Assembly: GCF_002135315.1 (NCBI RefSeq)
Contig: NZ_NEGA01000001.1
Location: forward strand, 186,001-250,000
Direction: 5' to 3'
DNA from: Acinetobacter sp. ANC 3903
GTDB taxonomy: Bacteria; Pseudomonadota; Gammaproteobacteria; Pseudomonadales; Moraxellaceae
DNA: 64,000 nucleotides
In this document: positions 1 to 10,022 of the stretch, piece by piece
How positions within the stretch are numbered: position 1 is the first letter of the stretch
Layout of the letters: the number at the start of each line of letters is the position of its first letter
Translations under genes and position numbers: made by a program
The notes under the pieces: generated by a model
Told to the model about the DNA's origin: nothing
Database searches by the model: none
The model's input: the letters and a program-made list of their open reading frames with translations, nothing else

Positions 1-93
1 TAAGCGTGGATCTTTCAGCTCTTGGCGAATCAGTTCAGACAATTCTCGCTGAACTGAGTCTCCCATACGCTTCAGACGTTGACTACCCGCCAT
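1..93 (-). CDS. rbfA: Ribosome-binding factor A, N-terminal fragment (cut by left edge)
   Basis: Only the first 31 codons lie in the window; the reading frame continues past base 1. The visible peptide opens [20 protein letters not shown], the typical basic and amphipathic start of RbfA. RbfA is a cold-shock factor that binds helix 1 of 16S rRNA during late 30S maturation. Its ATG (93-91) shares one base with the infB stop codon in a TAATG overlap, so it is translationally coupled as the last visible gene of the rimP-nusA-infB-rbfA operon. The gene order is the classical gammaproteobacterial one, which makes the call secure despite the truncation. Confidence 0.9.
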   Translation of the reverse strand, partial: MAGSQRLKRMGDSVQRELSELIRQELKDPRL

Positions 94-2798
94 TAAAGAC
101 TCCGTTTAATCAATTGAACATCATAGACTTCGATTTTATCGAGTACTTTAATGTCTTTATAACCTTTCACCGCAAGACCACATTCCATACCAGCACGAAC
201 TTCTTCAACCACTTCTTTATAGCGACGAAGAGATTCAAGCTCACCTTGGAATACCACCACGTCATCGCGTAATACGCGAATCGGTTTATTACGGTGTAAC
301 ATGCCTTCAAGAACCATACAGCCCGCAGCCGCACCAAACTTACTTGAGTGGAACACTTCACGTACTTGAGCTACACCTAGAATCGTTTCACGATGCTCAG
401 GCGCAAGCTTACCGCTCATTGCCGCTTTCACATCATCAATCAATTCATAAATGATGCTGTAGTAACGAATGTCGATACCATCTGCATCCGCTTTTTGACG
501 TGCAGTATTATCAGCACGTACGTTAAAGCCTAGAAGTACAGCTTCAGACGATTCAGCAAGGGTAACGTCAGACTCGGTAATTGCACCTACACCTGAACCG
601 ATCACACGTACACGAACTTCATCAGTGGCCAATGCTTGCAAGGCTACCGTCAATGCTTCCAATGTACCGCGTACATCAGTTTTAAGCACAACGTTCACAT
701 AAGGAACATCTTTTTTGCCCATAGATGCCATGATGTTTTCAAGACGCATTGCACTTTGACGCTCAAGACGTTTTTCACGTTCACGAGACATCCGTGCATC
801 AGCGACTTCACGTGCTTTCTTCTCATCGTTAACAACAAGAACTTCGTCACCCGCCATTGGCGCTTCAGGAAGACCCAGGATTTCGACAGGAATCGAAGGA
901 CCTGCCGATTTAATACGTTTACCGTTTTCATCTACCATCGCACGAACGCGACCATAAGATGCACCAGCAAGCACTAAATCACCCACATTCAATGTACCGT
1001 TTTGTACAAGAATAGAAGCAACAGCACCACGGTCTTTATCTACACGTGCTTCAATTACCACACCTTGCGCAGCACCTTCTTCAGATGCTTTCAATTCAAG
1101 CAATTCAGACTGAATCAAAATCAAGTCTAGAAGTTCATCAATACCTTGACCAGAATGTGCAGAAACCATTGCTACAGGTACGTCACCGCCCCATTGTTCA
1201 GGCACGATTTCTTTGGTGGTCAATTCGTTCAATACGCGATCTGGATCGGCAGATTCTTTATCCATCTTGTTGATTGCAACAATGATTGGCGTACCTGCAG
1301 CACGTGCATGATCAATTGCTTCTGCAGTTTGTGGCATTACACCATCATCAGCCGCAACAACCAGAACCACGATATCAGTCGCTTTCGCACCACGTGAACG
1401 CATTGAAGTAAACGCTGCGTGTCCCGGTGTGTCTAAGAAAGTGATAATGCCTTTATCGGTTTTAACGTGATATGCACCGATATGCTGTGTAATACCGCCC
1501 GCTTCGCCCGCAGCTACTTTGGTACGACGGATACGGTCAAGAAGCGATGTTTTACCATGGTCAACGTGACCCATAATAGTGACTACAGGAGCACGAGTCG
1601 TTTGAACACCACGTGCTTCTTCAGCTGCTTCAAGTAAGTTATCTTCAGCTTGAGTATCAGATACTAGAACTGGGTTATGACCCATTTCCTCAACTACAAG
1701 TGCCGCAATTTCTTGCTCAATCGCCTGGTTCTGAGTAACAAGCTCACCCATTTTCATAAGTGATTTGATGACTTCGCGAACCTTGATCGCCATTTTTGCA
1801 GCTAAGTCAGCAACAACAATGGTTTCACCAATTTCAACATCATAAACTTGCTTTTTAACAGGTTTTTCAAAACCATGCTTGTTGCCTTGGCTGGTTTTCA
1901 AACCACGTTTATGCTGGTTATGGCTGAAAGATTGCTCTTCCTGACCACGACGTCCACCTTTTTTCGGTGCACGTGCAGTTGTGGTGTTACCACCGCGTTT
2001 AATTTCACGGTCTTCTTTCGCAAATGAATCTTCATAAGCCTGACCAACAAGGCCAGCCGCCAATGGAGAATCATCAACAACACGAATCGTTGCCGTAGTA
2101 TCTTCAGAGGTGTACTTAGAAGCCATTTGACGCATTTGTTCAAGCGTACGTTGTTGAGCTTCTTCAGCCGATTTACGACGTGCTGCTTCTTCAACTGCTT
2201 TTAATTGCGCAGCTTGTGCTTCACGTGCTTTTTTCTGTTCAGCCGTCTCAACCTGTTTAACCGTTTGTTTTACAATTGGTTTATTGTTCGACTTACGCTT
2301 CACAACAACAGCAGCTTTTGGTACTTCCTGCTTAGCCGTTTCTTGCTTAGCAGCAGCACGCATTGCTTCTAAAGCTTGTTTCGCCTTAGATACGCCTGGT
2401 TGAAGTGCTTCAGCTTTTTGTTCAGTATTAGCAGCAGATGCAGTCGCATTCTTGTCTGCCTGTGCTTTAGCAAGTGCTTCAGCTTTGATTTGTTCAGGAT
2501 CTGGCTTAACAAATGTATGTTTCTTACGAACTTCTACATTAATCGTTTTCGCCTTACCTGATGTACTTGCCACTTTAGCAGTACTGGTTGTTTTACGTTT
2601 CAACGTGATTTTTCCTGCATGCCCATCGTCTTGACCATGAACTTTCTTCAAATGGTTAACGAGGGTATTTTGTTGTTCAGTGGAAATAATATCTTCAGCC
2701 TTACGTTGCGGTAAACCTGCGTCACGAACCTGCTCTAGGAGCTTCTCAACGGGGCGATCCACGCTGAGAGCCAACTCTTTAATCGACTTGTCCGTCAT
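93..2798 (-). CDS. infB: Translation initiation factor IF-2
   Basis: The product is 901 residues, close to the long gammaproteobacterial IF-2 form. The N-terminal IF2_N module (about residues 1-50) is followed by a low-complexity Ala/Lys/Gln/Glu-rich linker to about residue 390. The GTPase domain follows: G1 GHVDHGKTS near residue 410, then [18 protein letters not shown] (G3), NKMD (G4) and SAHSGQG (G5). C-terminal beta-barrel domains II and IV recognise fMet-tRNA. IF-2 delivers initiator tRNA to the 30S subunit and promotes subunit joining. An AGGAGG ribosome-binding site overlaps the nusA stop codon and sets the start. The three initiator tRNA genes lie upstream in the same cluster. Confidence 0.98.
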   Translation of the reverse strand: MTDKSIKELALSVDRPVEKLLEQVRDAGLPQRKAEDIISTEQQNTLVNHLKKVHGQDDGHAGKITLKRKTTSTAKVASTSGKAKTINVEVRKKHTFVKPDPEQIKAEALAKAQADKNATASAANTEQKAEALQPGVSKAKQALEAMRAAAKQETAKQEVPKAAVVVKRKSNNKPIVKQTVKQVETAEQKKAREAQAAQLKAVEEAARRKSAEEAQQRTLEQMRQMASKYTSEDTTATIRVVDDSPLAAGLVGQAYEDSFAKEDREIKRGGNTTTARAPKKGGRRGQEEQSFSHNQHKRGLKTSQGNKHGFEKPVKKQVYDVEIGETIVVADLAAKMAIKVREVIKSLMKMGELVTQNQAIEQEIAALVVEEMGHNPVLVSDTQAEDNLLEAAEEARGVQTTRAPVVTIMGHVDHGKTSLLDRIRRTKVAAGEAGGITQHIGAYHVKTDKGIITFLDTPGHAAFTSMRSRGAKATDIVVLVVAADDGVMPQTAEAIDHARAAGTPIIVAINKMDKESADPDRVLNELTTKEIVPEQWGGDVPVAMVSAHSGQGIDELLDLILIQSELLELKASEEGAAQGVVIEARVDKDRGAVASILVQNGTLNVGDLVLAGASYGRVRAMVDENGKRIKSAGPSIPVEILGLPEAPMAGDEVLVVNDEKKAREVADARMSREREKRLERQSAMRLENIMASMGKKDVPYVNVVLKTDVRGTLEALTVALQALATDEVRVRVIGSGVGAITESDVTLAESSEAVLLGFNVRADNTARQKADADGIDIRYYSIIYELIDDVKAAMSGKLAPEHRETILGVAQVREVFHSSKFGAAAGCMVLEGMLHRNKPIRVLRDDVVVFQGELESLRRYKEVVEEVRAGMECGLAVKGYKDIKVLDKIEVYDVQLIKRSL

Positions 2799-2808
2799 AT
2801 ATTTCCTC

Positions 2809-4293
2809 CTAGTTAAACCATGATTCGCGCGCTTTCATAATAAGTTGACCCGCTTTTTCCGCACCTAAACCTTCAATATCTTCAATATCGTCAGTCGCTT
2901 GGTCAGCTAAATCATCTACAGTCACCACACCGCGGGCCGCAAGGGCATATGCGATTTCCTGTGTCATTCCTTGCATTGCAACAAGTTCTGCACTTGGATC
3001 TTGAATGTTTTCTTGTTGTTTTAACGCGTCTGCCAATGTAATTTCTTTCGCACGGCTTTGCAATAATTCAACAGTTTCAGCATCCAACTCAATTTCATCA
3101 AATGTTTCAGCTGGAACATAAGCAATTTCTTCTAGTGAAGTAAAGCCCATATCAACCAAAGCCATTGCCAAGTCTTCTTCAATATCCAGACGGGTGACAA
3201 ACATGTCTAGATATTGTTGAGCTTCATTTTGTTGACGTGCGTAGAATTCATCTTCGAGCATCATATCCAGTTTGTAGCCTGTCAATTCAGAGGCTAAACG
3301 GACATTTTGACCTTGTGAACCAATAGCACGTGCCAACTGATCGCTTGCTGCAAAAATGATGTCTGCGCTGTGAACATCTTCATCAATCACAATACTCGAT
3401 ACATCTGCAGGCTCTAAAGCGCTTGCGATGTACTGTGCTGGATCGTCAGACCATACAACGACATCAATACGTTCGCCATTGAGCTCTGATTGTACTGCCT
3501 GGATACGTGTACCACGCATACCAATACAAGCACCTACAGGATCAATACGGTGATCGTTGGTTTTCACAGCAATTTTAGCACGAACGCCCGGTTGACGTGC
3601 AGCTGCTTTGATTTCGATAATTTCTTCAGAAATTTCAGGAATTTCTTTCTTCATCAACGCAATCAGCATTTCAGGACGTGCACGTGACAATAATAATTGT
3701 GCACCACGGCCTTCACGATTCACGCTATATAAAATCGCGTTTACACGTTGTTTGGGACGAAGAATTTCCTTAGGAATCATTTCTTCACGGGCAAGATAAG
3801 CTTCCGCATTGTCACCCAAGTCAATAATAAAGCCATCTTTGGTTTGTTTTTTCACTTCACCATAGATAAGTTCACCGACTTTAGACTCATAGGCATCAGC
3901 AACTAAAGCACGTTCAGCTTCACGAATTTTTTGTACAATTACCTGTTTGGCAATTTGTGCAGCAATTCGACCGAAATCAATCGATTCCACTTCGAGTTCA
4001 CGAATGTCACCAATTGACCATTGAGCAGGATCAACATCAGAAATGGCATCCTGACATGCAGGCATCTCGTGATCTTCATCAGCTACTACTTCCCATTGAC
4101 GGAAAGTACGGTAATCACCTGTTTTACGATCGATTTCCACACGTAAACGTGCTTCTTCCGAGTGTGTGCCTTCATAAAATTTCTTTTTAGTCGCAGCTAC
4201 AAGCGCTTGTTCTAGCGCTTCAAAGATCGCTTCACGAGGTACACCTTTTTCGTTACTAACCGTTTCTACTACGGTAAGAATTTCACGTGCCAT
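2809..4293 (-). CDS. nusA: Transcription termination/antitermination protein NusA
   Basis: The 494-residue length is almost identical to E. coli NusA. The order seen is an N-terminal RNA-polymerase-binding domain ([18 protein letters not shown]), an S1 RNA-binding domain around residues 135-200, two KH domains (for example [14 protein letters not shown] and the following [12 protein letters not shown]), and two C-terminal acidic helix-hairpin repeats ([15 protein letters not shown] and [16 protein letters not shown]). The repeats can contact the polymerase alpha subunit or boxB-type partners. NusA modulates pausing, intrinsic termination and rRNA antitermination. It sits between rimP and infB with short gaps (39 and 10 bp), consistent with one transcript. 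Confidence 0.98.
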   Translation of the reverse strand: MAREILTVVETVSNEKGVPREAIFEALEQALVAATKKKFYEGTHSEEARLRVEIDRKTGDYRTFRQWEVVADEDHEMPACQDAISDVDPAQWSIGDIRELEVESIDFGRIAAQIAKQVIVQKIREAERALVADAYESKVGELIYGEVKKQTKDGFIIDLGDNAEAYLAREEMIPKEILRPKQRVNAILYSVNREGRGAQLLLSRARPEMLIALMKKEIPEISEEIIEIKAAARQPGVRAKIAVKTNDHRIDPVGACIGMRGTRIQAVQSELNGERIDVVVWSDDPAQYIASALEPADVSSIVIDEDVHSADIIFAASDQLARAIGSQGQNVRLASELTGYKLDMMLEDEFYARQQNEAQQYLDMFVTRLDIEEDLAMALVDMGFTSLEEIAYVPAETFDEIELDAETVELLQSRAKEITLADALKQQENIQDPSAELVAMQGMTQEIAYALAARGVVTVDDLADQATDDIEDIEGLGAEKAGQLIMKARESWFN

Positions 4294-4332
4294 AAGTCAC
4301 CTATTCGTTCAGATTCTTATTTATTAGATAAA

Positions 4333-4857
4333 TTAATCTTGGTAAATCAAATTTGCTTTGTCGATATTATGACTATCAATTTCAAGAATTTGTTGTTTTT
4401 CAACTTCCACTTGAATGAGTTCATTTTCAAGATCAACAGCAACCAGTTTTGCTTGAAATTTACGACGGTTATCTACCGCACTAATCAGACGTAATGCAAT
4501 TTGATGTCCAATATAGGCTGGCATTTGTTCGAGTTGAAAAAATGGACGATCCCAACCTGGCGAAGATACTTCAAGTGAATATTCACCAGAAATTGGATCA
4601 TGCACGTCAAGCATGGCACCGACTTGCTGTGTTACGCGAACACAGTCTTGTACGCCTATGCCACGGCCCTGCTCTAGCTCGCCTTCTTCATTCAAAACAG
4701 GCTGGGCATCGGTTTCATTTGCTTTATCAATATAGATACGCAATAAAGAACGCTTTCCTTGAGGAAGAAATTCGATTCCCCAAAGATCTACATTGCATGC
4801 TTGCACTGCAGGAGCGATTAGATCTTGGAGTGCTTGAGTTTTATTTGATAGCTTCAT
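4333..4857 (-). CDS. rimP: Ribosome maturation factor RimP
   Basis: The product is 174 residues and has the RimP two-domain layout: an N-terminal alpha/beta domain with [20 protein letters not shown], the central signature [19 protein letters not shown] followed by [13 protein letters not shown], and a C-terminal SH3-like domain. RimP binds pre-30S particles early in assembly and helps S12 incorporation. It heads the nusA operon, as in most Gammaproteobacteria. The start has a GAGAG Shine-Dalgarno sequence. The central motif [11 protein letters not shown] is diagnostic. Confidence 0.95.
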   Translation of the reverse strand: MKLSNKTQALQDLIAPAVQACNVDLWGIEFLPQGKRSLLRIYIDKANETDAQPVLNEEGELEQGRGIGVQDCVRVTQQVGAMLDVHDPISGEYSLEVSSPGWDRPFFQLEQMPAYIGHQIALRLISAVDNRRKFQAKLVAVDLENELIQVEVEKQQILEIDSHNIDKANLIYQD

Positions 4858-4886
4858 TTACTCTCGTCAATATGGTGCGATTTAAT

Positions 4887-4899
4887 GGTCACGGTGACC
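4887..4899. promoter_or_regulatory. Perfect 13-bp palindrome in the rimP leader
   Basis: GGTCAC-C-GTGACC (read on the minus strand) is a perfect 6-1-6 inverted repeat 30-42 bases upstream of the rimP ATG and downstream of the tandem terminators. It could be an operator or a small RNA hairpin in the leader of the nusA operon. No regulator can be assigned from sequence alone. Confidence 0.35.
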
Positions 4900-4978
4900 G
4901 GTTCAGACTAACTCAACTATATTAGTAGTGAAACATGACGATTTGACCAATAAATGTCGGACACTACACGATAGCCAA

Positions 4979-5001
4979 TAAAAAAGGGCGTAATCGCCCC
5001 T
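4979..5001 (-). terminator. Intrinsic terminator between tRNA-Met genes and rimP
   Basis: On the minus strand the sequence reads GGGGCG-ATTA-CGCCC followed by TTTTT, a compact GC-rich hairpin with a U tract. It is the second of two hairpins in a row after the tRNA cluster. Complete or partial termination here would separate tRNA synthesis from the rimP operon, and partial readthrough would give attenuated nusA/infB expression. Confidence 0.75.
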
Positions 5002-5032
5002 ATTTACACAGAAAAACCAAAGTCCACTGTGC

Positions 5033-5061
5033 AAAAAGGCCCACCTTTTGTGAGCCTTTTA
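5033..5061 (-). terminator. Hairpin immediately downstream of the last tRNA-Met
   Basis: On the minus strand a 10-bp stem, AAAGGCTCAC against GTGGGCCTTT (one U-G pair), encloses a 5-base loop and ends with a short T run, seven bases past the tRNA CCA end. It can act as terminator and as the 3' boundary for tRNA processing. It is paired with the stronger hairpin at 4979-5001. Confidence 0.6.
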
Positions 5062-5067
5062 GAAACT

Positions 5068-5144
<77 letters not shown>

Positions 5145-5235
5145 TCAACGTGCAAAAATTATATACAATCTACCGAACATTTTCAATCAAAAACTATTCA
5201 GTGATTACTTGATTAAGTTGCACCCTAATCAAAAG

Positions 5236-5312
<77 letters not shown>

Positions 5313-5387
5313 TCAACATTGCAAAAATTTTATCTCACCTTAATACTCAAGGTGCCTATTTCAGTTTGCATCTAAAATAAGATTGAT

Positions 5388-5464
<77 letters not shown>

Positions 5465-5511
5465 TCAACAGATTTGCTGCACAACACCAACTTATGTTCT
5501 GGATTACAAGT

Positions 5512-5596
5512 TGGTGCGGAAGGGGGGACTTGAACCCCCACGCCCGAAGGCACTACCACCTCAAGGTAGCGTGTCTACCAATTCCACCACCACCGC
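5512..5596 (-). tRNA. leuU: tRNA-Leu (GAG)
   Basis: An 85-nt class II tRNA with a long variable arm, anticodon GAG in ACCTTGAGGT, TTCAAGT T-loop and encoded CCA. It closely resembles E. coli leuU, which also lies directly downstream of secG, so the secG-leuU linkage is conserved. The acceptor stem shows a U5/U68 mismatch and a G6-U67 wobble where E. coli leuU is fully paired. It lies 53 bp after the secG stop, suggesting co-transcription from the tpiA-secG promoter. Confidence 0.95.
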
Positions 5597-5649
5597 AGCT
5601 GTGTCGCATTCTAGTCGGATCAAACCAAAAAAGAAAGAACTAAATCAGA

Positions 5650-5979
5650 TTATTCACCAGTTTTTGGTGCAACTGGCGAAGTTTCAGGCGATTGAGTTTG
5701 TGCAGGAACTGGGGTTTGTACCGATTTTAAGCTGTAAGCATCGGTGGTTTGTTTTTTTGCAAACACCGCTAAACTTAAGCTGGTGACAAAAAATAAGGCG
5801 GTTAAAATTGCGGTTACACGGGTTAAAAAATTACCAGAACCCGAAGCACCAAATACGGTTGCTGCACCGCCACCACCAAATGATGCACCCGCATCGGCAC
5901 CCTTACCATGTTGTACCAGAATCAATACAATCATTAAAAGGGCTAAGATAATATGTACTACCAGCACAAATGCATGCAT
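5650..5979 (-). CDS. secG: Preprotein translocase subunit SecG
   Basis: The 109-residue protein has two membrane segments (about residues 3-22 and 52-72) separated by the conserved cytoplasmic Gly-rich loop GKGADAGASFGGGGAATVFG, the SecG signature. A Pro/Thr/Gln-rich tail follows. SecG is the accessory SecYEG subunit that stimulates SecA-driven translocation. The ribosome-binding site AGGAG lies six bases before the ATG. It follows tpiA by 13 bp, and tRNA-Leu follows it, the same arrangement as around E. coli secG-leuU. Confidence 0.96.
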   Translation of the reverse strand: MHAFVLVVHIILALLMIVLILVQHGKGADAGASFGGGGAATVFGASGSGNFLTRVTAILTALFFVTSLSLAVFAKKQTTDAYSLKSVQTPVPAQTQSPETSPVAPKTGE

Positions 5980-5992
5980 GCTGAACTCCTAA

Positions 5993-6784
5993 TTATTTTG
6001 TATTTGCAAAAGCCTGAGCAATTTTATAGAAAGACTCTGCATTTAAAGATGCACCACCAACCAGCGCACCATTAATATCTGGACAGGCAGCCAACTCTAC
6101 TGCATTTTCTGGCTTAACACTACCACCATACAGAATCGCCATGCTTGCACCTAAAGGTGTAATTTGAGTTAAACCTTCACGAATTTTAGCGTGCATTGCC
6201 TGTGCATCTTCAGGTGAAGCTGTTTTGCCGGTACCAATCGCCCAAATGGGTTCATAAGCCACCACAATATTCTTCCATTGCTCTGCTGTTACAACAGTCG
6301 CAATATCACAAATTTGTTGCAAGACCACCTGCTCTGCCTGACCATTTTCACGCTGTTCCAGGCTTTCACCCACACAGTAAAGAATGGTTAATCCGGCATT
6401 TAGAGCATTCTTAACCTTTTCATTCAGAATCTGGGCAGTTTCAGTAAAAATTTCACGACGTTCTGAATGACCGATCAGTACAAAATCAATTTGCTGATCT
6501 TTGAGTAGTTCAGCACTCACCTCACCGGTATATGCCCCTGTTCCAGAAATACGGGAAACATCTTGGGCAACGCTATAGATGGGGCGAATTGAATCTGCTA
6601 ATTCACTCGTCACTCCAGCCAAAGCAAGCATGGTAGGTGCAACACCTAAATAACAATCTTGTTCTTTAATTTCATTATTTTGCAATAATTTTTTAAAATC
6701 ATTTACCCATACTTTGGCATCTGCTTGCATTGGGTTCATTTTCCAATTGCCGACAACCCAAGGAGTAATAGTCGAACCCGACAT
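5993..6784 (-). CDS. tpiA: Triosephosphate isomerase
   Basis: From the ATG at 6784 the product is 263 residues, normal for TIM-barrel triosephosphate isomerase. Visible motifs are GNWKMNP (substrate Lys), LIGHSERR (catalytic His), the active-site Glu in [13 protein letters not shown], and the phosphate-binding [10 protein letters not shown]. It interconverts dihydroxyacetone phosphate and glyceraldehyde-3-phosphate in the cytoplasm. The frame is open 36 codons further upstream, but that extension is not TIM-like, so the internal ATG is preferred. It is the first gene of tpiA-secG-tRNA-Leu. Confidence 0.96.
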   Translation of the reverse strand: MSGSTITPWVVGNWKMNPMQADAKVWVNDFKKLLQNNEIKEQDCYLGVAPTMLALAGVTSELADSIRPIYSVAQDVSRISGTGAYTGEVSAELLKDQQIDFVLIGHSERREIFTETAQILNEKVKNALNAGLTILYCVGESLEQRENGQAEQVVLQQICDIATVVTAEQWKNIVVAYEPIWAIGTGKTASPEDAQAMHAKIREGLTQITPLGASMAILYGGSVKPENAVELAACPDINGALVGGASLNAESFYKIAQAFANTK

Positions 6785-7001
6785 ACAGTAACCTATTAAA
6801 AACAATTCATTAAACCGCGCACATTCTACACGGAATTCAGCATTTTTTAGATAATTTTCACCAGCCTTTTTTATAAGTTTGTTGTTTTTCAAAATTGCTA
6901 CAAAAAAAAACTTGGTCTTGTAATTACGACTGGTTCAAAGTTTTATCTGATATTAAGTAGATGACAACACTTTCAGATATGGTATTTTTATATAACAAAA
7001 G

Positions 7002-7007
7002 TATAAT
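7002..7007 (+). promoter_or_regulatory. Putative -10 element for pilBCD
   Basis: A perfect TATAAT lies 49 bases before the pilB ATG. No convincing -35 hexamer sits 16-18 bases upstream, so the promoter may be activator-dependent. No sigma-54 signature (TGGCAC-N5-TTGC) was seen in this gap. Confidence 0.4.
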
Positions 7008-7055
7008 TTAATGATACCAATTATAAACAGATTGATTAAGCAGGCATATTAAAGC

Positions 7056-8768
7056 ATGGCAGCATTACAAGGATCACCAAGATTTACAGGTTTTATTCGG
7101 CGTTTAGTCGAAGATGGCTTAGTTTCTGCTGAAAATATGCAGAGTGCAATATTGAATGCAAAAAAAGCCAATCAGGATATTGTGCCTTTTTTAATTGATC
7201 AGTTGAAAATTTCATCTTTAGAAATTGCAGTAAAAATTTCTCAAGAATTTGGCGAACCTCTTTTTGACTTGAGTGCATATGATTCAGCTCAAATTATCCG
7301 CGAAGGTGTGGATGAAAAACTCATCAGTAAACATTGCATTCTACCGATTTTTAAACGTGGCAATTTACTGTATGTGGCAACCAGCAATCCAACCAATATA
7401 GATGCAATGGATGCGATCCGCTTCAGCAGTAAAATGAATATTGAAGCGATTATTGTAGAACACCAGAAATTACACAAACTGATTGAACAAAATTTTACTC
7501 AAGCAGATAGCTTTGAATTCTCCGATGATGATATCGACTTAAATCTCGAGCAAGAAGACTTAAGTCAAAAAGATGATGATGATCATGATCAAAAAGAAGA
7601 TGAAGCACCGATTGTTAAATATATTAATAAACTACTGATTGATGCCATTCGCATGGGCGCTTCAGATTTGCATTTTGAACCTTATGAAAAATCTTATCGG
7701 GTACGTTACCGTATTGACGGTGTATTACGTCAAATTGCTAATCCCCCTTTGCAACTGGCTACACGTTTGGCATCGCGTTTAAAAGTCATGTCGCAAATGG
7801 ATATCTCTGAAAAACGCTTACCTCAAGATGGACGGATTAAACTTAAGCTTTCAAAAAGCAAAGCTATCGACTTTCGTGTCAACTCTTTACCAACCCTGTT
7901 TGGGGAAAAACTGGTACTGCGTATTCTCGATCCATCCAGTGCCATGCTCGGTATTGATGCATTGGGTTATGAACCAGAGCAGAAAGAGCTGTTTATGCAG
8001 GCCTTAGATAAACCTCAGGGCATGCTATTAATTACCGGCCCCACTGGTTCAGGTAAAACCGTATCACTTTATACTGGCTTGAATATTCTGAATCGTGAAG
8101 ACACCAATATTTCAACTGCCGAAGATCCAGTAGAAATTAACCTGGAAGGAATTAATCAGGTCAACGTCAACGCCAAAGTAGGCTTGACCTTCTCTGCAGC
8201 GCTAAAGTCTTTTCTACGTCAAGATCCAGATATTGTTATGGTGGGTGAGATTCGAGATCTGGAAACCGCCGAAATTGCCGTAAAAGCCGCGCAGACGGGT
8301 CATATGGTGATGTCTACCCTGCATACCAACAGTGCACCAGAAACCTTAACCCGCTTAAGGAATATGGGGGTTCCGTCTTTCAATATCGCGACCTCTGTAA
8401 ACTTGGTGATTGCACAACGTTTAGCACGTCGTTTATGCTCACAATGTAAAGTTGCGACAGATATTCCTGAACCTAGCTTACTAGAAATGGGCTTTACAGA
8501 AGAAGATCTTAAGCATCCAGATTTTCAAGTATATCAGCCTGTAGGCTGTCCCGAATGTCGTGAAGGTTATAAAGGTCGTGTCGGTATTTATGAGGTCATG
8601 AAAGTAACACCTGAAATTTCAAAAATTATTATGGAAGAAGGTAATGCACTGGAAATTGCAGCAGCTTCTGAAAGATCGGGGTTTAATAATTTAAGACGTT
8701 CAGGATTAATTAAGGTTATGCAGGGGGTGACTTCGCTTCAGGAAGTCAATCGTGTAACCAGTGAATAA
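7056..8768 (+). CDS. pilB: Type IV pilus assembly ATPase PilB
   Basis: The 570-residue protein is the hexameric motor that powers pilus extension from the inner membrane. An N-terminal MshEN-like domain is followed by an acidic Asp-rich linker (around residues 165-185) and the secretion ATPase core: Walker A GPTGSGKT near residue 328, Asp box and Walker B DPDIVMVGEIRD, and the His box AQTGHMVMSTLHTN. A tetra-Cys zinc site (CSQC and CPEC) follows, as expected for PilB/GspE rather than PilT. It leads a tight pilB-pilC-pilD-coaE run. In Acinetobacter the system underlies twitching and natural transformation. Confidence 0.97.
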   Translation: MAALQGSPRFTGFIRRLVEDGLVSAENMQSAILNAKKANQDIVPFLIDQLKISSLEIAVKISQEFGEPLFDLSAYDSAQIIREGVDEKLISKHCILPIFKRGNLLYVATSNPTNIDAMDAIRFSSKMNIEAIIVEHQKLHKLIEQNFTQADSFEFSDDDIDLNLEQEDLSQKDDDDHDQKEDEAPIVKYINKLLIDAIRMGASDLHFEPYEKSYRVRYRIDGVLRQIANPPLQLATRLASRLKVMSQMDISEKRLPQDGRIKLKLSKSKAIDFRVNSLPTLFGEKLVLRILDPSSAMLGIDALGYEPEQKELFMQALDKPQGMLLITGPTGSGKTVSLYTGLNILNREDTNISTAEDPVEINLEGINQVNVNAKVGLTFSAALKSFLRQDPDIVMVGEIRDLETAEIAVKAAQTGHMVMSTLHTNSAPETLTRLRNMGVPSFNIATSVNLVIAQRLARRLCSQCKVATDIPEPSLLEMGFTEEDLKHPDFQVYQPVGCPECREGYKGRVGIYEVMKVTPEISKIIMEEGNALEIAAASERSGFNNLRRSGLIKVMQGVTSLQEVNRVTSE

Positions 8769-8795
8769 ATGAAAATTTAAAATAAGGATAAACGC

Positions 8796-10022
8796 ATGGC
8801 TGTCAAAAAAGCACAGATGATGCCCACCTTCAGTTATGAAGGCATTGATCGTAAAGGGGAAAAACTTAAAGGGGAATTACCTGCTCGTAATATGGCACTT
8901 GCTAAAGTGACCTTACGTAAGCAAGGCATTACCATTAAGACGATTCGGGAAAAGAGAAAAAATATTCTCGAAGGCTTAATGAAAAAAAAGGTATCTACAC
9001 TCGATATCACCATTTTCACCCGTCAATTGGCGACCATGATGAAAGCAGGTGTACCTCTGGTCCAAAGCTTTGAAATTGTAGCAGAAGGTCTAGAAAATCC
9101 ATCCATGCGTGAAGTGGTATTAGGGATTAAAGGCGAAGTAGAGGGCGGGAATACTTTTGCCGGTGCCCTTAAAAAATATCCGCAATATTTTGATAATTTA
9201 TTTTGCTCCTTGGTGGAATCCGGTGAACAGTCTGGTGCCTTGGAGACCATGCTGGATCGTGTCGCCATCTATAAAGAAAAAAGTGAACTTTTAAAACAGA
9301 AAATCAAAAAAGCCATGAAATATCCAGCAACTGTTATTGTTGTTGCACTTATCGTGACCATTATTTTGATGGTTAAAGTCGTTCCGGTGTTTCAAGAGCT
9401 ATTTATGTCATTTGGTGCCGATTTACCTGCCTTTACCCAAATGGTGGTGAATATGTCTGACTGGATGCAGCACTATTGGTTTATTCTGATTATTGCCATT
9501 GGTGCGATGATTGCCGGATTTCTTGAAGCCAAAAAACGTAGTAAAAAATTTCGTGACTTTCTGGATAAAGCGGCTCTTAAAGCCCCTATTTTTGGTGACT
9601 TGGTATATAAAGCTATTATTGCGCGTTACAGTCGTACTCTAGCGACTACCTTTGCCGCCGGGGTTCCCTTGATTGATGCATTGGAATCTACAGCAGGGGC
9701 AACCAATAACTGTGTCTATGAAGCTGCTGTAATGAAAATTCGTGATGATGTTGCCACCGGACAACAGTTACAATTTGCCATGCGAGTCACCAATAAATTT
9801 CCCTCTATGGCCGTGCAAATGGTAGCGATTGGTGAAGAATCAGGTGCTCTTGACAGTATGCTGGATAAAGTCGCAACACACTTTGAAAACGAAGTCGACA
9901 ATGCTGTAGATGGCTTAACCTCCATGATGGAACCCCTAATTATGGCCGTGCTAGGTGTACTGGTCGGTGGTCTGGTGATTGCCATGTATCTTCCAATCTT
10001 CCAAATGGGTTCTGTGGTTTAA
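8796..10022 (+). CDS. pilC: Type IV pilus inner-membrane platform protein PilC
   Basis: The 408-residue protein has two tandem T2SS-F domains (about residues 70-195 and 275-400), each ending in a membrane region. Motifs include FTRQLATMMKAGVPL, ESGEQSGALETMLDRVA and its second copy GEESGALDSMLDKVA. PilC is the rotary or scaffolding platform on which PilB acts. The ribosome-binding site AAGGA precedes the ATG. Its stop codon overlaps the pilD start by one base (TAATG), indicating translational coupling. Confidence 0.97.
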   Translation: MAVKKAQMMPTFSYEGIDRKGEKLKGELPARNMALAKVTLRKQGITIKTIREKRKNILEGLMKKKVSTLDITIFTRQLATMMKAGVPLVQSFEIVAEGLENPSMREVVLGIKGEVEGGNTFAGALKKYPQYFDNLFCSLVESGEQSGALETMLDRVAIYKEKSELLKQKIKKAMKYPATVIVVALIVTIILMVKVVPVFQELFMSFGADLPAFTQMVVNMSDWMQHYWFILIIAIGAMIAGFLEAKKRSKKFRDFLDKAALKAPIFGDLVYKAIIARYSRTLATTFAAGVPLIDALESTAGATNNCVYEAAVMKIRDDVATGQQLQFAMRVTNKFPSMAVQMVAIGEESGALDSMLDKVATHFENEVDNAVDGLTSMMEPLIMAVLGVLVGGLVIAMYLPIFQMGSVV

